Positions 32,051-41,883 of a stretch of DNA of 64,000 nt are shown here, piece after piece. Under the pieces are notes generated by a model, which saw only the letters and a program-made list of their open reading frames with translations, did not search any database and was not told the origin of the DNA. Position 1 is the stretch's first letter. Each line of letters opens with the position of its first letter. The stretch lies in NCBI GenBank assembly GCA_020161535.1, contig JAIUNW010000015.1, positions 1-64,000 of the forward strand, in the 5' to 3' direction. The stretch comes from Bacteroidota bacterium. GTDB lineage: Bacteria > Bacteroidota > Bacteroidia > Chitinophagales > Chitinophagaceae. Made by a program: the position numbers and the translations under genes.

Positions 32051-33346
32051 ATGAAATTCACCGGAACTGTTGTACTGCTTTTAGTATTGCAAGTAGTACA
32101 AGCGCAATGGTCGCCGCCCTTGCAATTGTTAAAAACAGCGTTGCAGGAAAAAAACTACAGCGACAGTAGCCAAAGAAACCCGCTGTATAGTAAAACTGGT
32201 TTCAACTATTTGCAACCCTTGTACAAACCGGTGCTAACATTGCCGATGGATGGTCGCAAACATGCCAATCTTGATTTTGCTTCAGCCGCCATTGCTTTTT
32301 GTTTTGCGGGCGATTATGCAACGGCAACTAAACTATCGACCGATTATTTCGACTCCCTTCCCGCCGTGGCCTACCACGATATTGATCAGTATATTGATAC
32401 CATGCGCGGCGTTAGGCTTGTATCAGCCCGCGAACAAATACTGCAAAGAGCCGCCGCCAACAAAGTGGTAATGATCAACGAATCGGCTGGCAATGCGCAA
32501 CAGAAAGCATTTTCACTTTCCTTACTCGAGCCACTTCATCGATTGAATTATAAATACCTGGCGATGGAATCGCTCAATAGTCGCGCTGACCGCAATACGA
32601 CCAGCGTCGACTTGCGAACCGGCTATTTCTGTGCCGATCCGGTAACCGGTGAACTGATCCGCAAAGCGTTGGCATTGGGATTTGTATTGATACCGTATGA
32701 AGACAGTAGCCGGCATGCAGGTTCAGGCCGCGATGCCATACAGGCGGCCACCCTGGCCAACCTGTTCAAATACGATACGGCCGCCAAGTTGCTTGTCATC
32801 GCCAGCGGCGCGCATAATAGTGAAAAGAGGGTAGGGCAGGAGTACACGCCGATGGCTGTTTTTTTCAAACGATTTACGAATATCGATCCGTTGACAATCG
32901 ATCAAACGGAAATGGGCGAGGGCGCCAGCTTTGAATATGCCCGTTATTTTTACCAACGCTGGCTATCAAAGAACAAGATTGATTCAGCCATGCTGGCAAC
33001 GGTAGCTGGCAAGCCCGTCAGTTTGCTCGACAATGACCAGTATGATTTGCAGGTGATTCATCCACCATCGGCCTGGAAGAACCGCCGGCCAACCTGGCTC
33101 AGTTTTAACGGCACGCGACGCAGCTATGCGGTAAAGCCCACCGAGAAAAAATTGTTTTTTGTACAGGCGTATTATTTAATAGAAACGAAGGAAAAAAACA
33201 GGCAGGTGCTGGTGCCGGCCGACCAAACCTATGTGACCGATGAAGATGGTTACTATTGGCTTTTTCTGTATCCCGGAAAATACAACCTGGTGATGCGCGA
33301 TACCGAGTACAACTTACTGTCGGAAAAGGAAGTGGACATTAACTAG
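32051..33346 (+). CDS. Secreted hypothetical protein, EreA/ChaN-like fold suspected
   Basis: The 431-residue protein has a clear signal peptide (MKFTGTVVLLLVLQVVQAQ); this ATG is preferred over an upstream in-frame start that would bury it. The segment VVMINESAGNAQQKAFSLSL followed by LNYKYLAMESLNSR, and later KLLVIASGAHNSEK, resemble the erythromycin-esterase/TraB/ChaN superfamily, whose conserved acidic and His positions partly match. A C-terminal domain of about 100 residues looks like a small beta-sandwich. Function unknown. Confidence 0.72.
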   Translation: MKFTGTVVLLLVLQVVQAQWSPPLQLLKTALQEKNYSDSSQRNPLYSKTGFNYLQPLYKPVLTLPMDGRKHANLDFASAAIAFCFAGDYATATKLSTDYFDSLPAVAYHDIDQYIDTMRGVRLVSAREQILQRAAANKVVMINESAGNAQQKAFSLSLLEPLHRLNYKYLAMESLNSRADRNTTSVDLRTGYFCADPVTGELIRKALALGFVLIPYEDSSRHAGSGRDAIQAATLANLFKYDTAAKLLVIASGAHNSEKRVGQEYTPMAVFFKRFTNIDPLTIDQTEMGEGASFEYARYFYQRWLSKNKIDSAMLATVAGKPVSLLDNDQYDLQVIHPPSAWKNRRPTWLSFNGTRRSYAVKPTEKKLFFVQAYYLIETKEKNRQVLVPADQTYVTDEDGYYWLFLYPGKYNLVMRDTEYNLLSEKEVDIN

Positions 33347-33368
33347 AAGAACGGAATTTCAATTCACA

Positions 33369-33683
33369 CTACTCGGCAAGAATAATCTCCCCCAGGTCGC
33401 TGGTTTGTTCATCTGTCAATTTGATTTGCTGAAATACCTGGTCTTTAAAAGGAGCGATGGCATCGATGCGTATGCCGTATTCGCCGGGCCGCACCGAAAT
33501 CTTAAATTTACTGCCCATTCTTTTCACCGGCAGGGTATCACCGTTTTGAATAAGCCAGGCTTTGCGGAATGCTTTCACCGGGTGAACTTCGCCTGCTATG
33601 GCGCAGACGGCTCTTTTTTTGGCCGCTTCAAGTAGTACGACAGCCATTACGGTGCCCAACAGCACCCATGCTGATTTGTTCAT
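33369..33683 (-). CDS. Hypothetical exported protein, 104 residues
   Basis: An N-terminal hydrophobic segment (AWVLLGTVMAVVLLEAA) is followed by a beta-rich stretch (AWLIQNGDTLPVKRM, FKISVRPGEYGIRIDA) reminiscent of small carboxypeptidase-regulatory-like domains. No family is recognised. It is convergent with the secreted protein gene upstream. Confidence 0.7.
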   Translation of the reverse strand: MNKSAWVLLGTVMAVVLLEAAKKRAVCAIAGEVHPVKAFRKAWLIQNGDTLPVKRMGSKFKISVRPGEYGIRIDAIAPFKDQVFQQIKLTDEQTSDLGEIILAE

Positions 33684-33768
33684 AAAATCCCTTTTGTGTG
33701 TATCGGCTTCGGGTTTGGGCTATAGTACCCAATTGCCATGCCAAAGCATGGAAAGGGAAGGAGTGGTA

Positions 33769-34647
33769 TTAGTGAATCGGATCGCTGCTCCTGAATCCGT
33801 TCACTGAAATAATCCGGGTTTGTACGGCAACCGCTTTGTCTGATGCAGGCGCGTCGGCCGTTTGTGAAGCACCTGCTTGCAGGTAGCCAAAATGAATGGT
33901 TTCAACGTCTAGAATGGCTTTGTCTTTGGCGAGATAATCCACCTGAACAATGATATCGCGCAAAACAGTGGTGCCTTTGTTGGCGATGGTTAGCTGCAGA
34001 TCGTTGACACCACCAAAAAAACCGTCGCCATACTCATTCGTACGAAGGGTCAGGTCTTTTTTCAATACCGCAAATTCCAGGGGTGTTACCACAATCATAT
34101 TGCTGGCGGCCGGTGTATTGGCGGTATAGCTGACAATAGTATTGGCATTGGCTGTGCTGTCGGCAGTAGTTCGAGTAGCACTGTGGTAAGTACTGAAAAA
34201 ATAAATGCCGCCAACAAGCGCCGCCAATACAAGTCCACCGCCGATATAGGGCTTCATCGACTTACGGTGTGGCTTTGGCCAGTCGATATGCAGCTTTTCG
34301 GCCACGGGTGCCATGGCCACCGTTTGCGCGATCACCGCAGAAAAAGCAGGGCTTTCCGGTAAGATGATCGACACTGCTTTTTTATGTGTCTTATTTTCCC
34401 CGTTTTTGCGGATCGGTTCCACAGCTTTGGGGGTAGTAGCCACAGGCGCGTGAAATTGCTGGTAAAAATCGTCGGTAACAGCCGGCGCATGTGCTTTAAG
34501 CTCTTCGTATTCGCTTGGGTATTTCCAGGCCGCACTGCGACCATCCACCCAAATCAAATCGTAAGCTTTCAAAGGCAAAGCAACAAGGTCGCCCAACGAA
34601 TAAGGGCCGGTTTCCCTGTTGTCGCGCAACAAGCGATACTGTAACAT
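33769..34647 (-). CDS. GYF_2-like domain protein with one membrane helix
   Basis: The 292-residue protein begins with a GYF_2-type module (YRLLRDNRETGPYSLGDLV, then IWVDGRSAAWKYPSEY). A Pro/Ala-rich linker, one membrane helix at about 133-152 (IGGGLVLAALVGGIYFF) and an extracytoplasmic beta-rich domain (LQLTIANKGTTVLRDIIVQV) follow. This architecture recurs in Chitinophagaceae without known function. It is divergent from gyrA. Confidence 0.78.
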   Translation of the reverse strand: MLQYRLLRDNRETGPYSLGDLVALPLKAYDLIWVDGRSAAWKYPSEYEELKAHAPAVTDDFYQQFHAPVATTPKAVEPIRKNGENKTHKKAVSIILPESPAFSAVIAQTVAMAPVAEKLHIDWPKPHRKSMKPYIGGGLVLAALVGGIYFFSTYHSATRTTADSTANANTIVSYTANTPAASNMIVVTPLEFAVLKKDLTLRTNEYGDGFFGGVNDLQLTIANKGTTVLRDIIVQVDYLAKDKAILDVETIHFGYLQAGASQTADAPASDKAVAVQTRIISVNGFRSSDPIH

Positions 34648-34788
34648 TCCGTCCGTTTTTAGTGGTTCCCCGGAGGCCGTCCAAAGCCTGTTTCCGGCAC
34701 ATCTAATGTATTAAAAATTTAGCATCAGCCAGTGGAAAATTTGGGGTAAAAAGACCGCTTTAAACCGGGTTTTCAGCCCTAAAAATGG

Positions 34789-34796
34789 TAGATTTG
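34789..34796 (+). promoter_or_regulatory. -7 box of gyrA
   Basis: TAGATTTG fits TAnnTTTG and lies 33 bp before the gyrA ATG. The leader contains AAGGGAG. Confidence 0.5.
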
Positions 34797-34829
34797 CCCA
34801 CTTTCAATAAGGGAGCTTAAATAGAAGAA

Positions 34830-37430
34830 ATGGAAGATAATCTGACGCCATCAGAAACGAACGACTCCAACCGCACGATCCTAGTTAATATCGACGAACA
34901 GATGAAAACGGCCTACATCGATTATTCGATGTCGGTCATTGTTGGCCGTGCCCTGCCCGATGTACGCGACGGCCTCAAGCCGGTGCATCGCCGGGTGCTG
35001 TTTGCGATGAATGACCTGGGCATCAACTCGGGCAAGCCGTATAAGAAGTCGGCGAGGATAGTAGGGGAGGTTTTGGGTAAATATCACCCCCACGGTGATT
35101 CTTCGGTGTATTTTACCATGGTGCGCATGGCGCAGGACTGGAGCATGCGGCATACCATGATCGACGGCCAGGGAAACTTTGGCAGCCAGGACGGTGACGG
35201 CCCGGCCGCTATGCGTTATACCGAGGTGCGCCTCGAAAAATTCGCCGAAGCCATGCTCGAAGACATCGACAAAGAAACCGTCGATTTCCAATACAATTTT
35301 GATGATTCACTGCAGGAACCGGTGGTACTGCCCACCCGCATTCCGCAGTTGCTGGTGAATGGCTCTACCGGTATTGCGGTAGGGATGGCCACCAATATGA
35401 TGCCGCACAACCTCGGCGAAGTGATTGATGGTTGCGTAGCGTATATAGATAACCGGGAGATCACGGCCGAAGAGTTGACCAAGTATGTGAAAGCGCCCGA
35501 TTTCCCTACCGGTGGTATTATTTATGGCATCGATGGGGTGAAGCAGGGGCTAACCACCGGTCATGGTCGGGTAGTGGTTCGGGGCAAATGCCACATCGAT
35601 ACCAAACCCAGTGGTCGCGAGCAGATCGTGATCACCGAAGTGCCCTACCAGGTAAACCGTGATGCGCTTTGCGATAAGATCGGCCAGCTCATCATCAACA
35701 AGACCCTCGAAGGCATTGCGCACGTTAACAACGAATCGAACAAGAAAGAAGGTACCCGCATTGTCATCGACCTGAAACGGGATGCCGTGGCCAACGTGGT
35801 GATGAACCAGTTGTACAAATTCACCGAACTGCAAACTTCTTTCGGCATCAATAATGTGGCCCTGGTAAAGGGTCGCCCGCGTACCTTGAATGTGCGCGAT
35901 TTGATTCACGAATTTGTCGATTTCCGCCACGAAGTGGTGGTACGTCGCGCACAATATGAATTGCGGGAGGCGCAAAAACGGGCGCATTTACTCGCGGGTT
36001 ACCTCATCGCCCTCGATCACCTGGATGAAGTAATTGCCTTGATTCGCAGTTCTGCAACGCCTGAAATAGCGAAAGAAAACCTGGTGAATGCAGGTTGGGG
36101 ATTGGATGAGATCCAGGCCAAAGCGATTCTCGAATTGCGCTTGCAACGCCTTACCGGCATGGAGCGCGATAAGATCAGAGAAGAGTATGATCAACTGATG
36201 AAAGTCATTGCGGCATTGCAGGAATTGCTGGGCAACGAAGGACAACGCTATGAACTGATCCGCAAAGAACTATTGGAAGTAAAAGATAAATTCGCAAACC
36301 CCCGTAAGTCGGAGATCACTTACCTGGCCGATGAAATGAACATCCTTGATTTCATCGCTGAAGAAGATGTGGTGATCACCATTTCGCACCTGGGGTATAT
36401 CAAACGTACGTCAGCAACAGAATACCGGCAACAACGCAGGGGTGGCCGCGGTGCCCTGGGCAGCCGAACGCGCGAAGAAGATTTCATCGAACATATTTTT
36501 GTGGCCTCCACGCACCACACTTTGTTGTTCTTTACCGAAAAGGGACGTTGCTACTGGCTGAAAGTGTATGAGATACCAGAGGGTGAGAAGAATTCGAAGG
36601 GGCGCGCTATCCAAAACCTGATGCAATTGTCGTCTGATGACAAAGTGCGGGCGGTGATCGACATCCCCAAATTGGAGGACAAAGAATTTGTGGGCAAACA
36701 CTATATCATTCTCTGCACCAAACAAGGCATTATCAAAAAAACCGAGCTGGCAGATTTCAGCCGACCGCGTCAAACCGGTGTGAATGCCATCACCATTGTA
36801 GATGGTGACCAGTTGCTGGATGCGAGGCTTACCGATGGTACTTGTGAAATCATGATGGCCGTGAAATCAGGCCGCGCCATTCGCTTTCCTGAAAACAAAG
36901 TGCGGCCAACGGGTCGCGGCGCCATTGGGGTAGCCGGCATTGAAGTGGATGAGAAAAATGATGAGGTAATTGGCATGATATGTGTCAAAGCAGACGAGTC
37001 GGATAAAACCGTATTGGTGGTAAGTGAAAACGGCTTTGGCAAACGGACCGTGATCGATGAATATAGAATCACCAACCGGGGCGGTAAAGGTGTTAAAACC
37101 ATTAACGTAACCGACAAAACGGGTCCACTGGTGGGTATTCTCGATGTAACCGAAAAACAGGACCTGATGATCACCTGCCGGAGTGGGTTGACCATTCGTA
37201 CCGCTATTGCTGATATCCGCGAAGCGGGCCGGGCCACGCAAGGGGTGAAACTGATCAACTTGCAGGACAAAGATGCCATCGCCGCCATTACCCGTATCAA
37301 TGAAGTGGAAGAAGTGTTGCCGGCCCCCGGCGCAGAAAATATGAATGCCGACGAGGTGGGTGGCACTGATTTAACAGACGATCATACAACGGATTCGCCC
37401 GAAGAAACATCTGACAATAATGCTCAATAA
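34830..37430 (+). CDS. gyrA: DNA gyrase subunit A
   Basis: The 866-residue type II topoisomerase subunit introduces negative supercoils together with GyrB. The breakage-reunion domain is typical: YSMSVIVGRALPDVRDGLKP, GKYHPHGDSSVY with the quinolone-determining Ser-Ser, and AAMRYTEVRL with the catalytic Tyr. The C-terminal half has the beta-pinwheel repeats and the GyrA box QRRGGRGALG (GyrA rather than ParC). An acidic tail ends the protein. Own promoter box at 34789. Confidence 0.97.
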   Translation: MEDNLTPSETNDSNRTILVNIDEQMKTAYIDYSMSVIVGRALPDVRDGLKPVHRRVLFAMNDLGINSGKPYKKSARIVGEVLGKYHPHGDSSVYFTMVRMAQDWSMRHTMIDGQGNFGSQDGDGPAAMRYTEVRLEKFAEAMLEDIDKETVDFQYNFDDSLQEPVVLPTRIPQLLVNGSTGIAVGMATNMMPHNLGEVIDGCVAYIDNREITAEELTKYVKAPDFPTGGIIYGIDGVKQGLTTGHGRVVVRGKCHIDTKPSGREQIVITEVPYQVNRDALCDKIGQLIINKTLEGIAHVNNESNKKEGTRIVIDLKRDAVANVVMNQLYKFTELQTSFGINNVALVKGRPRTLNVRDLIHEFVDFRHEVVVRRAQYELREAQKRAHLLAGYLIALDHLDEVIALIRSSATPEIAKENLVNAGWGLDEIQAKAILELRLQRLTGMERDKIREEYDQLMKVIAALQELLGNEGQRYELIRKELLEVKDKFANPRKSEITYLADEMNILDFIAEEDVVITISHLGYIKRTSATEYRQQRRGGRGALGSRTREEDFIEHIFVASTHHTLLFFTEKGRCYWLKVYEIPEGEKNSKGRAIQNLMQLSSDDKVRAVIDIPKLEDKEFVGKHYIILCTKQGIIKKTELADFSRPRQTGVNAITIVDGDQLLDARLTDGTCEIMMAVKSGRAIRFPENKVRPTGRGAIGVAGIEVDEKNDEVIGMICVKADESDKTVLVVSENGFGKRTVIDEYRITNRGGKGVKTINVTDKTGPLVGILDVTEKQDLMITCRSGLTIRTAIADIREAGRATQGVKLINLQDKDAIAAITRINEVEEVLPAPGAENMNADEVGGTDLTDDHTTDSPEETSDNNAQ

Positions 37431-37454
37431 TACCAAACATAAACATTCAGACTG

Positions 37455-38732
37455 ATGAAAAAGCTTTTACTGACTACATTGCTTGCTTCAGCGATACTGG
37501 CTGTTTCTGCGCAGAACCTTGATAAAATCAAGTCGAATCTCACTGCGAAGAAAGTCGCCGATGCAAAAACACAAATCGACCAGTTTATGGCGAACGAAAA
37601 AAACGCCAAAAACGCAGAAGGTTGGTACCTGAAGGCGAAGATATACAGCGAACTGGCGCAAGACCCAGCGCTGGCAGCAGCCACGCCCGATGCGCGCACG
37701 ATTGCTTTCGATGCCATCAAACAATATGTAACGCTCGATGAGAAATTAGTTCAGTTACAGATCGACAATTACAAACCCATCATGGATGTGTACCAGGGTT
37801 ATTTCAAAACCGGCGCTGATTTATACAATGCCCAGAAATATCCCGAGGCCTATGATAATTTCAGTAAGTGTCTGGCGGTAAGTGAATATATGTCGTCCAA
37901 GAAATGGAGCAATATCAGCCTTGACACCACGGTGGTATTGTACAGCGGTATCAGTGCAGAAAAATCAAACAAGCGGGATGACGCTGCTATTTACTATGGC
38001 AAACTTGCTGATGCAAAAGTAGCCGGTGATGGTATGGTGGAAATCTACAAATGGCTGGTAGACCATTATTATAACCAGAAAAAAGACCAGGCGACTGCGC
38101 AGAAATACCTGACGCTGGGTAAAGAAGTTTATCCAAAAGATTCTTTCTGGTCGGCCTACGAATTGGATATGGCGCGCGATGGTGGTAACAAAGCGGATCT
38201 GTTCGCCAAATACGAGCAAGTACTGGCCGCTGATCCAACCAATACATCGGTTCGCTACAACTATGCGGTTGAATTGTACCAGGAAGGATACAAGGCCGAT
38301 GTAGCTGCTCGCCCGGCAAACTCAGCCGAGATTATTGCCAAGGCCGAAGAAAACCTGAAAAAAGTGGTGGAAGCCAAGCCTGATTATGCAGCGGCCTACC
38401 TGGTATTGGGTCAAATCCAATACAACCAGGGTGTTGACCTGAACAACCTGAACAAAGCCATCAAACCCCAGGGCGGCAAGAAATTGACCCCCGAGGAGTT
38501 GAAGAAAAAAGACGATTACCGCAAGCAGATCGCTACCAAATTTGATGCTGCGCTGCCTTTCTTCGACAAAGTGGATCAACTGTTGGGTGGTCAGGGCAAA
38601 CTGAAAATGGAAGACAAAGGTTACCTGAAAGATGCGTATGACCTGATCATCACCATCTATGATAACAAGGGCGACAAAGACAAAGTGAAAGTGTACGAAG
38701 AGAAATTCAACAACGTAGACAAGGTTCACTAG
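37455..38732 (+). CDS. Periplasmic TPR protein
   Basis: The 425-residue protein has a signal peptide (LLLTTLLASAILAVSAQ) and several TPR units (AEGWYLKAKIYSELA, DLYNAQKYPEAYDNFSKCLA, AAYLVLGQIQYNQG). It is Lys/Ala/Asp-rich without an enzymatic motif, so a scaffold role is likely. It is 24 bp after gyrA and ends in a strong terminator. Confidence 0.88.
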   Translation: MKKLLLTTLLASAILAVSAQNLDKIKSNLTAKKVADAKTQIDQFMANEKNAKNAEGWYLKAKIYSELAQDPALAAATPDARTIAFDAIKQYVTLDEKLVQLQIDNYKPIMDVYQGYFKTGADLYNAQKYPEAYDNFSKCLAVSEYMSSKKWSNISLDTTVVLYSGISAEKSNKRDDAAIYYGKLADAKVAGDGMVEIYKWLVDHYYNQKKDQATAQKYLTLGKEVYPKDSFWSAYELDMARDGGNKADLFAKYEQVLAADPTNTSVRYNYAVELYQEGYKADVAARPANSAEIIAKAEENLKKVVEAKPDYAAAYLVLGQIQYNQGVDLNNLNKAIKPQGGKKLTPEELKKKDDYRKQIATKFDAALPFFDKVDQLLGGQGKLKMEDKGYLKDAYDLIITIYDNKGDKDKVKVYEEKFNNVDKVH

Positions 38733-38757
38733 TTGTTGAACGGATAATATTTTTAGG

Positions 38758-38787
38758 TGCCGCCCCGATATCGGGGCGGCATTTTTA
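38758..38787 (+). terminator. Rho-independent terminator
   Basis: TGCCGCCCCGAT/ATCGGGGCGGCA is a perfect 24-bp palindrome followed by TTTTTA, 25 bp after the TPR gene stop. Confidence 0.92.
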
Positions 38788-38875
38788 TGCCTATTTTCGT
38801 AGGAAGCTATTGCGCATTTTTATTCACGCCACAACGACCGTCATGCGAATACACCTGCTTTTCATCACCCGAAAC

Positions 38876-39724
38876 ATGTATCGGTTTTTAGGGTATACCA
38901 GTATAGCTGGGCTGCTGCTGACGGGTTGTGTTGCCAAAAAAGCGCAACAGGCAAATAGTGGCGTGCAGCAAAATGCCACCATACTCACCATGGCCGATCC
39001 CTTAACGCCTTCGGCCAATTGGAACCTGGTGTGGGAAGATGAATTTGATGGAACGAGCATTGATACTTCGAAATGGTCGCGCATTCCCAAGGGTACGAGC
39101 GACTGGAACCGGCATATGTCAACGCGCGACGATTGTTATGAAGTAAGTGATGGGTTGCTGCACCTGAAAGGAATTGTGAATACCGACAGCAGCACCGACC
39201 GGCGGCCCTTTCTGACCGGTGGTATCTGGAGCCAACATAAGCTGGCTTTTCAATATGGCCGTGTGGAAATACGTGCCAAACTGGGCATGTCGACGGGTGC
39301 CTGGCCCGCCATCTGGCTATTGGCCGAAACCGATAAATACGGTGCTTATCCGCGCAATGGTGAGATAGACATCATGGAGCACCTGAATTTTGACACCATC
39401 GCATACCAGACCACGCATTCGTACTATACGCTGGTGTTGAAAAAAGACAAAGAGCCACCACATGGCGGCACGGCGCCCATCAATAACCAGGATTTTAATG
39501 TGTATGGATTGGAATGGTACCCGGACAAGCTGGTGTTTTTTGTAAACGGTCGGCAAAGCTTTGTGTACCCGCGGGTGGCTGGTGTGGACAAAACCCAATG
39601 GCCATACGACCAGCCATTTTATATACTGATCGACCAGCAGCTTGGCGGCAATTGGGTGGGTCCGGTAAACACGGCGCAGTTGCCGGTGGATATGCAAATC
39701 GACTGGGTACGGATTTACCAATAA
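38876..39724 (+). CDS. Glycoside hydrolase family 16 lipoprotein
   Basis: The 282-residue protein begins with a lipoprotein signal (YTSIAGLLLTGC), so it is likely anchored in the outer membrane. The GH16 catalytic motif EIDIMEH has the nucleophile/acid-base pair in the ExDxxE arrangement. Flanking signatures are LVWEDEFDG, RVEIRAKLGMSTGAWPAIWL and FYILIDQQLGGNW. Likely substrates are beta-1,3- or mixed-linked glucans. ATG 38876 is chosen because it places the lipobox properly; longer in-frame starts (TTG 38810, ATG 38843) do not. Confidence 0.93.
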   Translation: MYRFLGYTSIAGLLLTGCVAKKAQQANSGVQQNATILTMADPLTPSANWNLVWEDEFDGTSIDTSKWSRIPKGTSDWNRHMSTRDDCYEVSDGLLHLKGIVNTDSSTDRRPFLTGGIWSQHKLAFQYGRVEIRAKLGMSTGAWPAIWLLAETDKYGAYPRNGEIDIMEHLNFDTIAYQTTHSYYTLVLKKDKEPPHGGTAPINNQDFNVYGLEWYPDKLVFFVNGRQSFVYPRVAGVDKTQWPYDQPFYILIDQQLGGNWVGPVNTAQLPVDMQIDWVRIYQ

Positions 39725-40014
39725 GCGCGAACCATCAACTATCAGTTAAATTGTCTTATAATTTATATTATGTTAAGTAGTATGGACTGAAAGGCCCTAT
39801 AAACCCTGCTTGATACCCGCTTCCTCTAGCCTTCATCGCATGTCATTGCCGCTCTACAAAACCAGTAGCTACCGCTTGCTGGCCAGATGCCTCGAAAATT
39901 TTATATTGGCGTTGAGCCCCACCTAATAATGATCATGCCGGCGGCTGACTACCGGTAACTGGCAAACTTGCCGGCGCCCTTACCTTTAACAGACAGAAAT
40001 CAAACCGGTCAATC

Positions 40015-41883
40015 ATGAAAAAAACCCTTCCCGAAGTAAATGCTTATATACTGGCCAATGCCCCTGTTAAAAATGAATTGATCAACTGGGTACACGAAAT
40101 CGCCGGCCTCTGCAAGCCGCGTTCTATCCATTGGGTAGATGGCTCGCAGTTGGAATACGATGCACTTTGCCAATACCTCGTGAAAAAAGGCACTTTTATC
40201 CCGCTTAATCCGCAAAAAAGACCCAATAGTTTTGCCTGCTTCAGCGACCCAAGCGATGTGGCCCGCGTGGAAGACAAAACTTTTATATGCAGTCGCCGGA
40301 AAGAAGATGCCGGTCCCACCAACAACTGGATGGACCCCGTGGCCATGAAAGACATCCTTCGCCGGCAAATGGAAAATTGCATGGAAGGCCGGGTACTATA
40401 TGTGATACCCTTTTGCATGGGGCCACTGGGTTCGCCCCTGTCGCGCTATGGCGTACAAATCACCGACAGCGAATACGTGGTCGTGAACATGAAGATCATG
40501 ACTCGCATGGGCGAAAACGTATTGCCGTTTATTCCGGCAAAAGGATTTGTAAAATGTTTGCATACGGTGGGTGATCCGCTGCTGCCGGGACAACCCGAAA
40601 AGCAATGGCCCTGCAACCCAACCGTTAAATACATTTCGCATTTTCCCGAAGATAGATCCATTATCTCTTATGGCAGTGGTTATGGCGGTAATGCACTGAT
40701 GGGCAAAAAATGTTTCGCCCTCCGCATCGCGTCGGTAATGGGTCGTGAAGAAGGCTGGCTGGCCGAGCACATGCTGATCATGGGGGTTGAATCGCCCGAC
40801 ACCAGAAAAACCTATGTGGCGGCGGCCTTCCCCAGTGCCTGTGGTAAAACCAATTTTGCAATGCTGATTCCGCCGGCTGCGTTGAACGGCTGGAAAGTGA
40901 CGACCGTGGGCGATGATATTGCCTGGATACACAAGGGCAAAGGCGGACAGCTTCGGGCCATCAACCCCGAAGCAGGTTATTTTGGCGTGGCACCGGGTAC
41001 CAATTTCAAGACCAATCCCAATGCGATGGAAAGCATCCGGGCCAATACCATCTTCACCAATGTGGCCATTACCCCCGATAAAGATGTTTGGTGGGAAGGT
41101 ATGACCGAAGAAGTACCGGCCGGGCTCACGGACTGGCACGGTAAACCCTGGGATCCAAACAGTGGTAAACCCGCCGCCCATCCTAACTCACGCTTCACGG
41201 CACCCGCCATCCAAAACCCGGCGATCGACAGTAAATGGGATGACCCCGCTGGTGTGCCCATTGATGGTTTTATATTCGGTGGTCGTCGCAGCGCGGGTGT
41301 ACCATTGGTGTACCAATCGTTCAACTGGAATTTTGGCGTGTACCTCGCCACCACCATGGGCAGTGAAATGACCGCCGCCGCCTTTGGTGAAATTGGAAAA
41401 GTAAGAAGAGATCCGTTTGCCATGTTGCCCTTCATGGGTTACCATATCGGCGACTATGTGAATCACTGGTTGCAGTTTGGCCGTAACCTGCCGAAAGCGC
41501 CGCGCATCTTTGGCGTGAACTGGTTCACCAAAGATGAGAATGGTAAATTCCTGTGGCCGGGATTCGGCGACAATATGCGCATACTCATATGGATGGTGAA
41601 GCGCATACGGGGCGAATCATCAGCTGTTGAAAGTCCGCTGGGCTGGATGCCCCGCTACGAAGACATCAACTGGTCGGGCATGGAGCATTTCAGCAAAGAC
41701 AAATTCGCCGCGCTGATGAACCTCGACAGAGAACCGGCGAAAAAAGAATTGCTATCGCACGAAGAACTCTTCGAAAGATTCTACGATAAAATGCCGAAAG
41801 AATTTCTGTTCATGCGAGAACTGATACTTTCATCGCTGTGGCGTTCGCCAGAAAAATGGGAACTGCAACCAGAACGGGAATGA
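40015..41883 (+). CDS. pckG: Phosphoenolpyruvate carboxykinase (GTP)
   Basis: The 622-residue gluconeogenic enzyme converts oxaloacetate to PEP with GTP. Motifs: the kinase-1 P-loop with reactive Cys FPSACGKTNFAML, GDDIAW for metal binding, and FGGRRSAGVPLVYQSFNW. Length and motifs fit the GTP-dependent family rather than the ATP-dependent one. The 290-bp upstream gap has no gene; TACCTTTA about 20 bp before the ATG is only a partial -7 match. The stop abuts the convergent DUF2264 stop with no gap. Confidence 0.97.
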   Translation: MKKTLPEVNAYILANAPVKNELINWVHEIAGLCKPRSIHWVDGSQLEYDALCQYLVKKGTFIPLNPQKRPNSFACFSDPSDVARVEDKTFICSRRKEDAGPTNNWMDPVAMKDILRRQMENCMEGRVLYVIPFCMGPLGSPLSRYGVQITDSEYVVVNMKIMTRMGENVLPFIPAKGFVKCLHTVGDPLLPGQPEKQWPCNPTVKYISHFPEDRSIISYGSGYGGNALMGKKCFALRIASVMGREEGWLAEHMLIMGVESPDTRKTYVAAAFPSACGKTNFAMLIPPAALNGWKVTTVGDDIAWIHKGKGGQLRAINPEAGYFGVAPGTNFKTNPNAMESIRANTIFTNVAITPDKDVWWEGMTEEVPAGLTDWHGKPWDPNSGKPAAHPNSRFTAPAIQNPAIDSKWDDPAGVPIDGFIFGGRRSAGVPLVYQSFNWNFGVYLATTMGSEMTAAAFGEIGKVRRDPFAMLPFMGYHIGDYVNHWLQFGRNLPKAPRIFGVNWFTKDENGKFLWPGFGDNMRILIWMVKRIRGESSAVESPLGWMPRYEDINWSGMEHFSKDKFAALMNLDREPAKKELLSHEELFERFYDKMPKEFLFMRELILSSLWRSPEKWELQPERE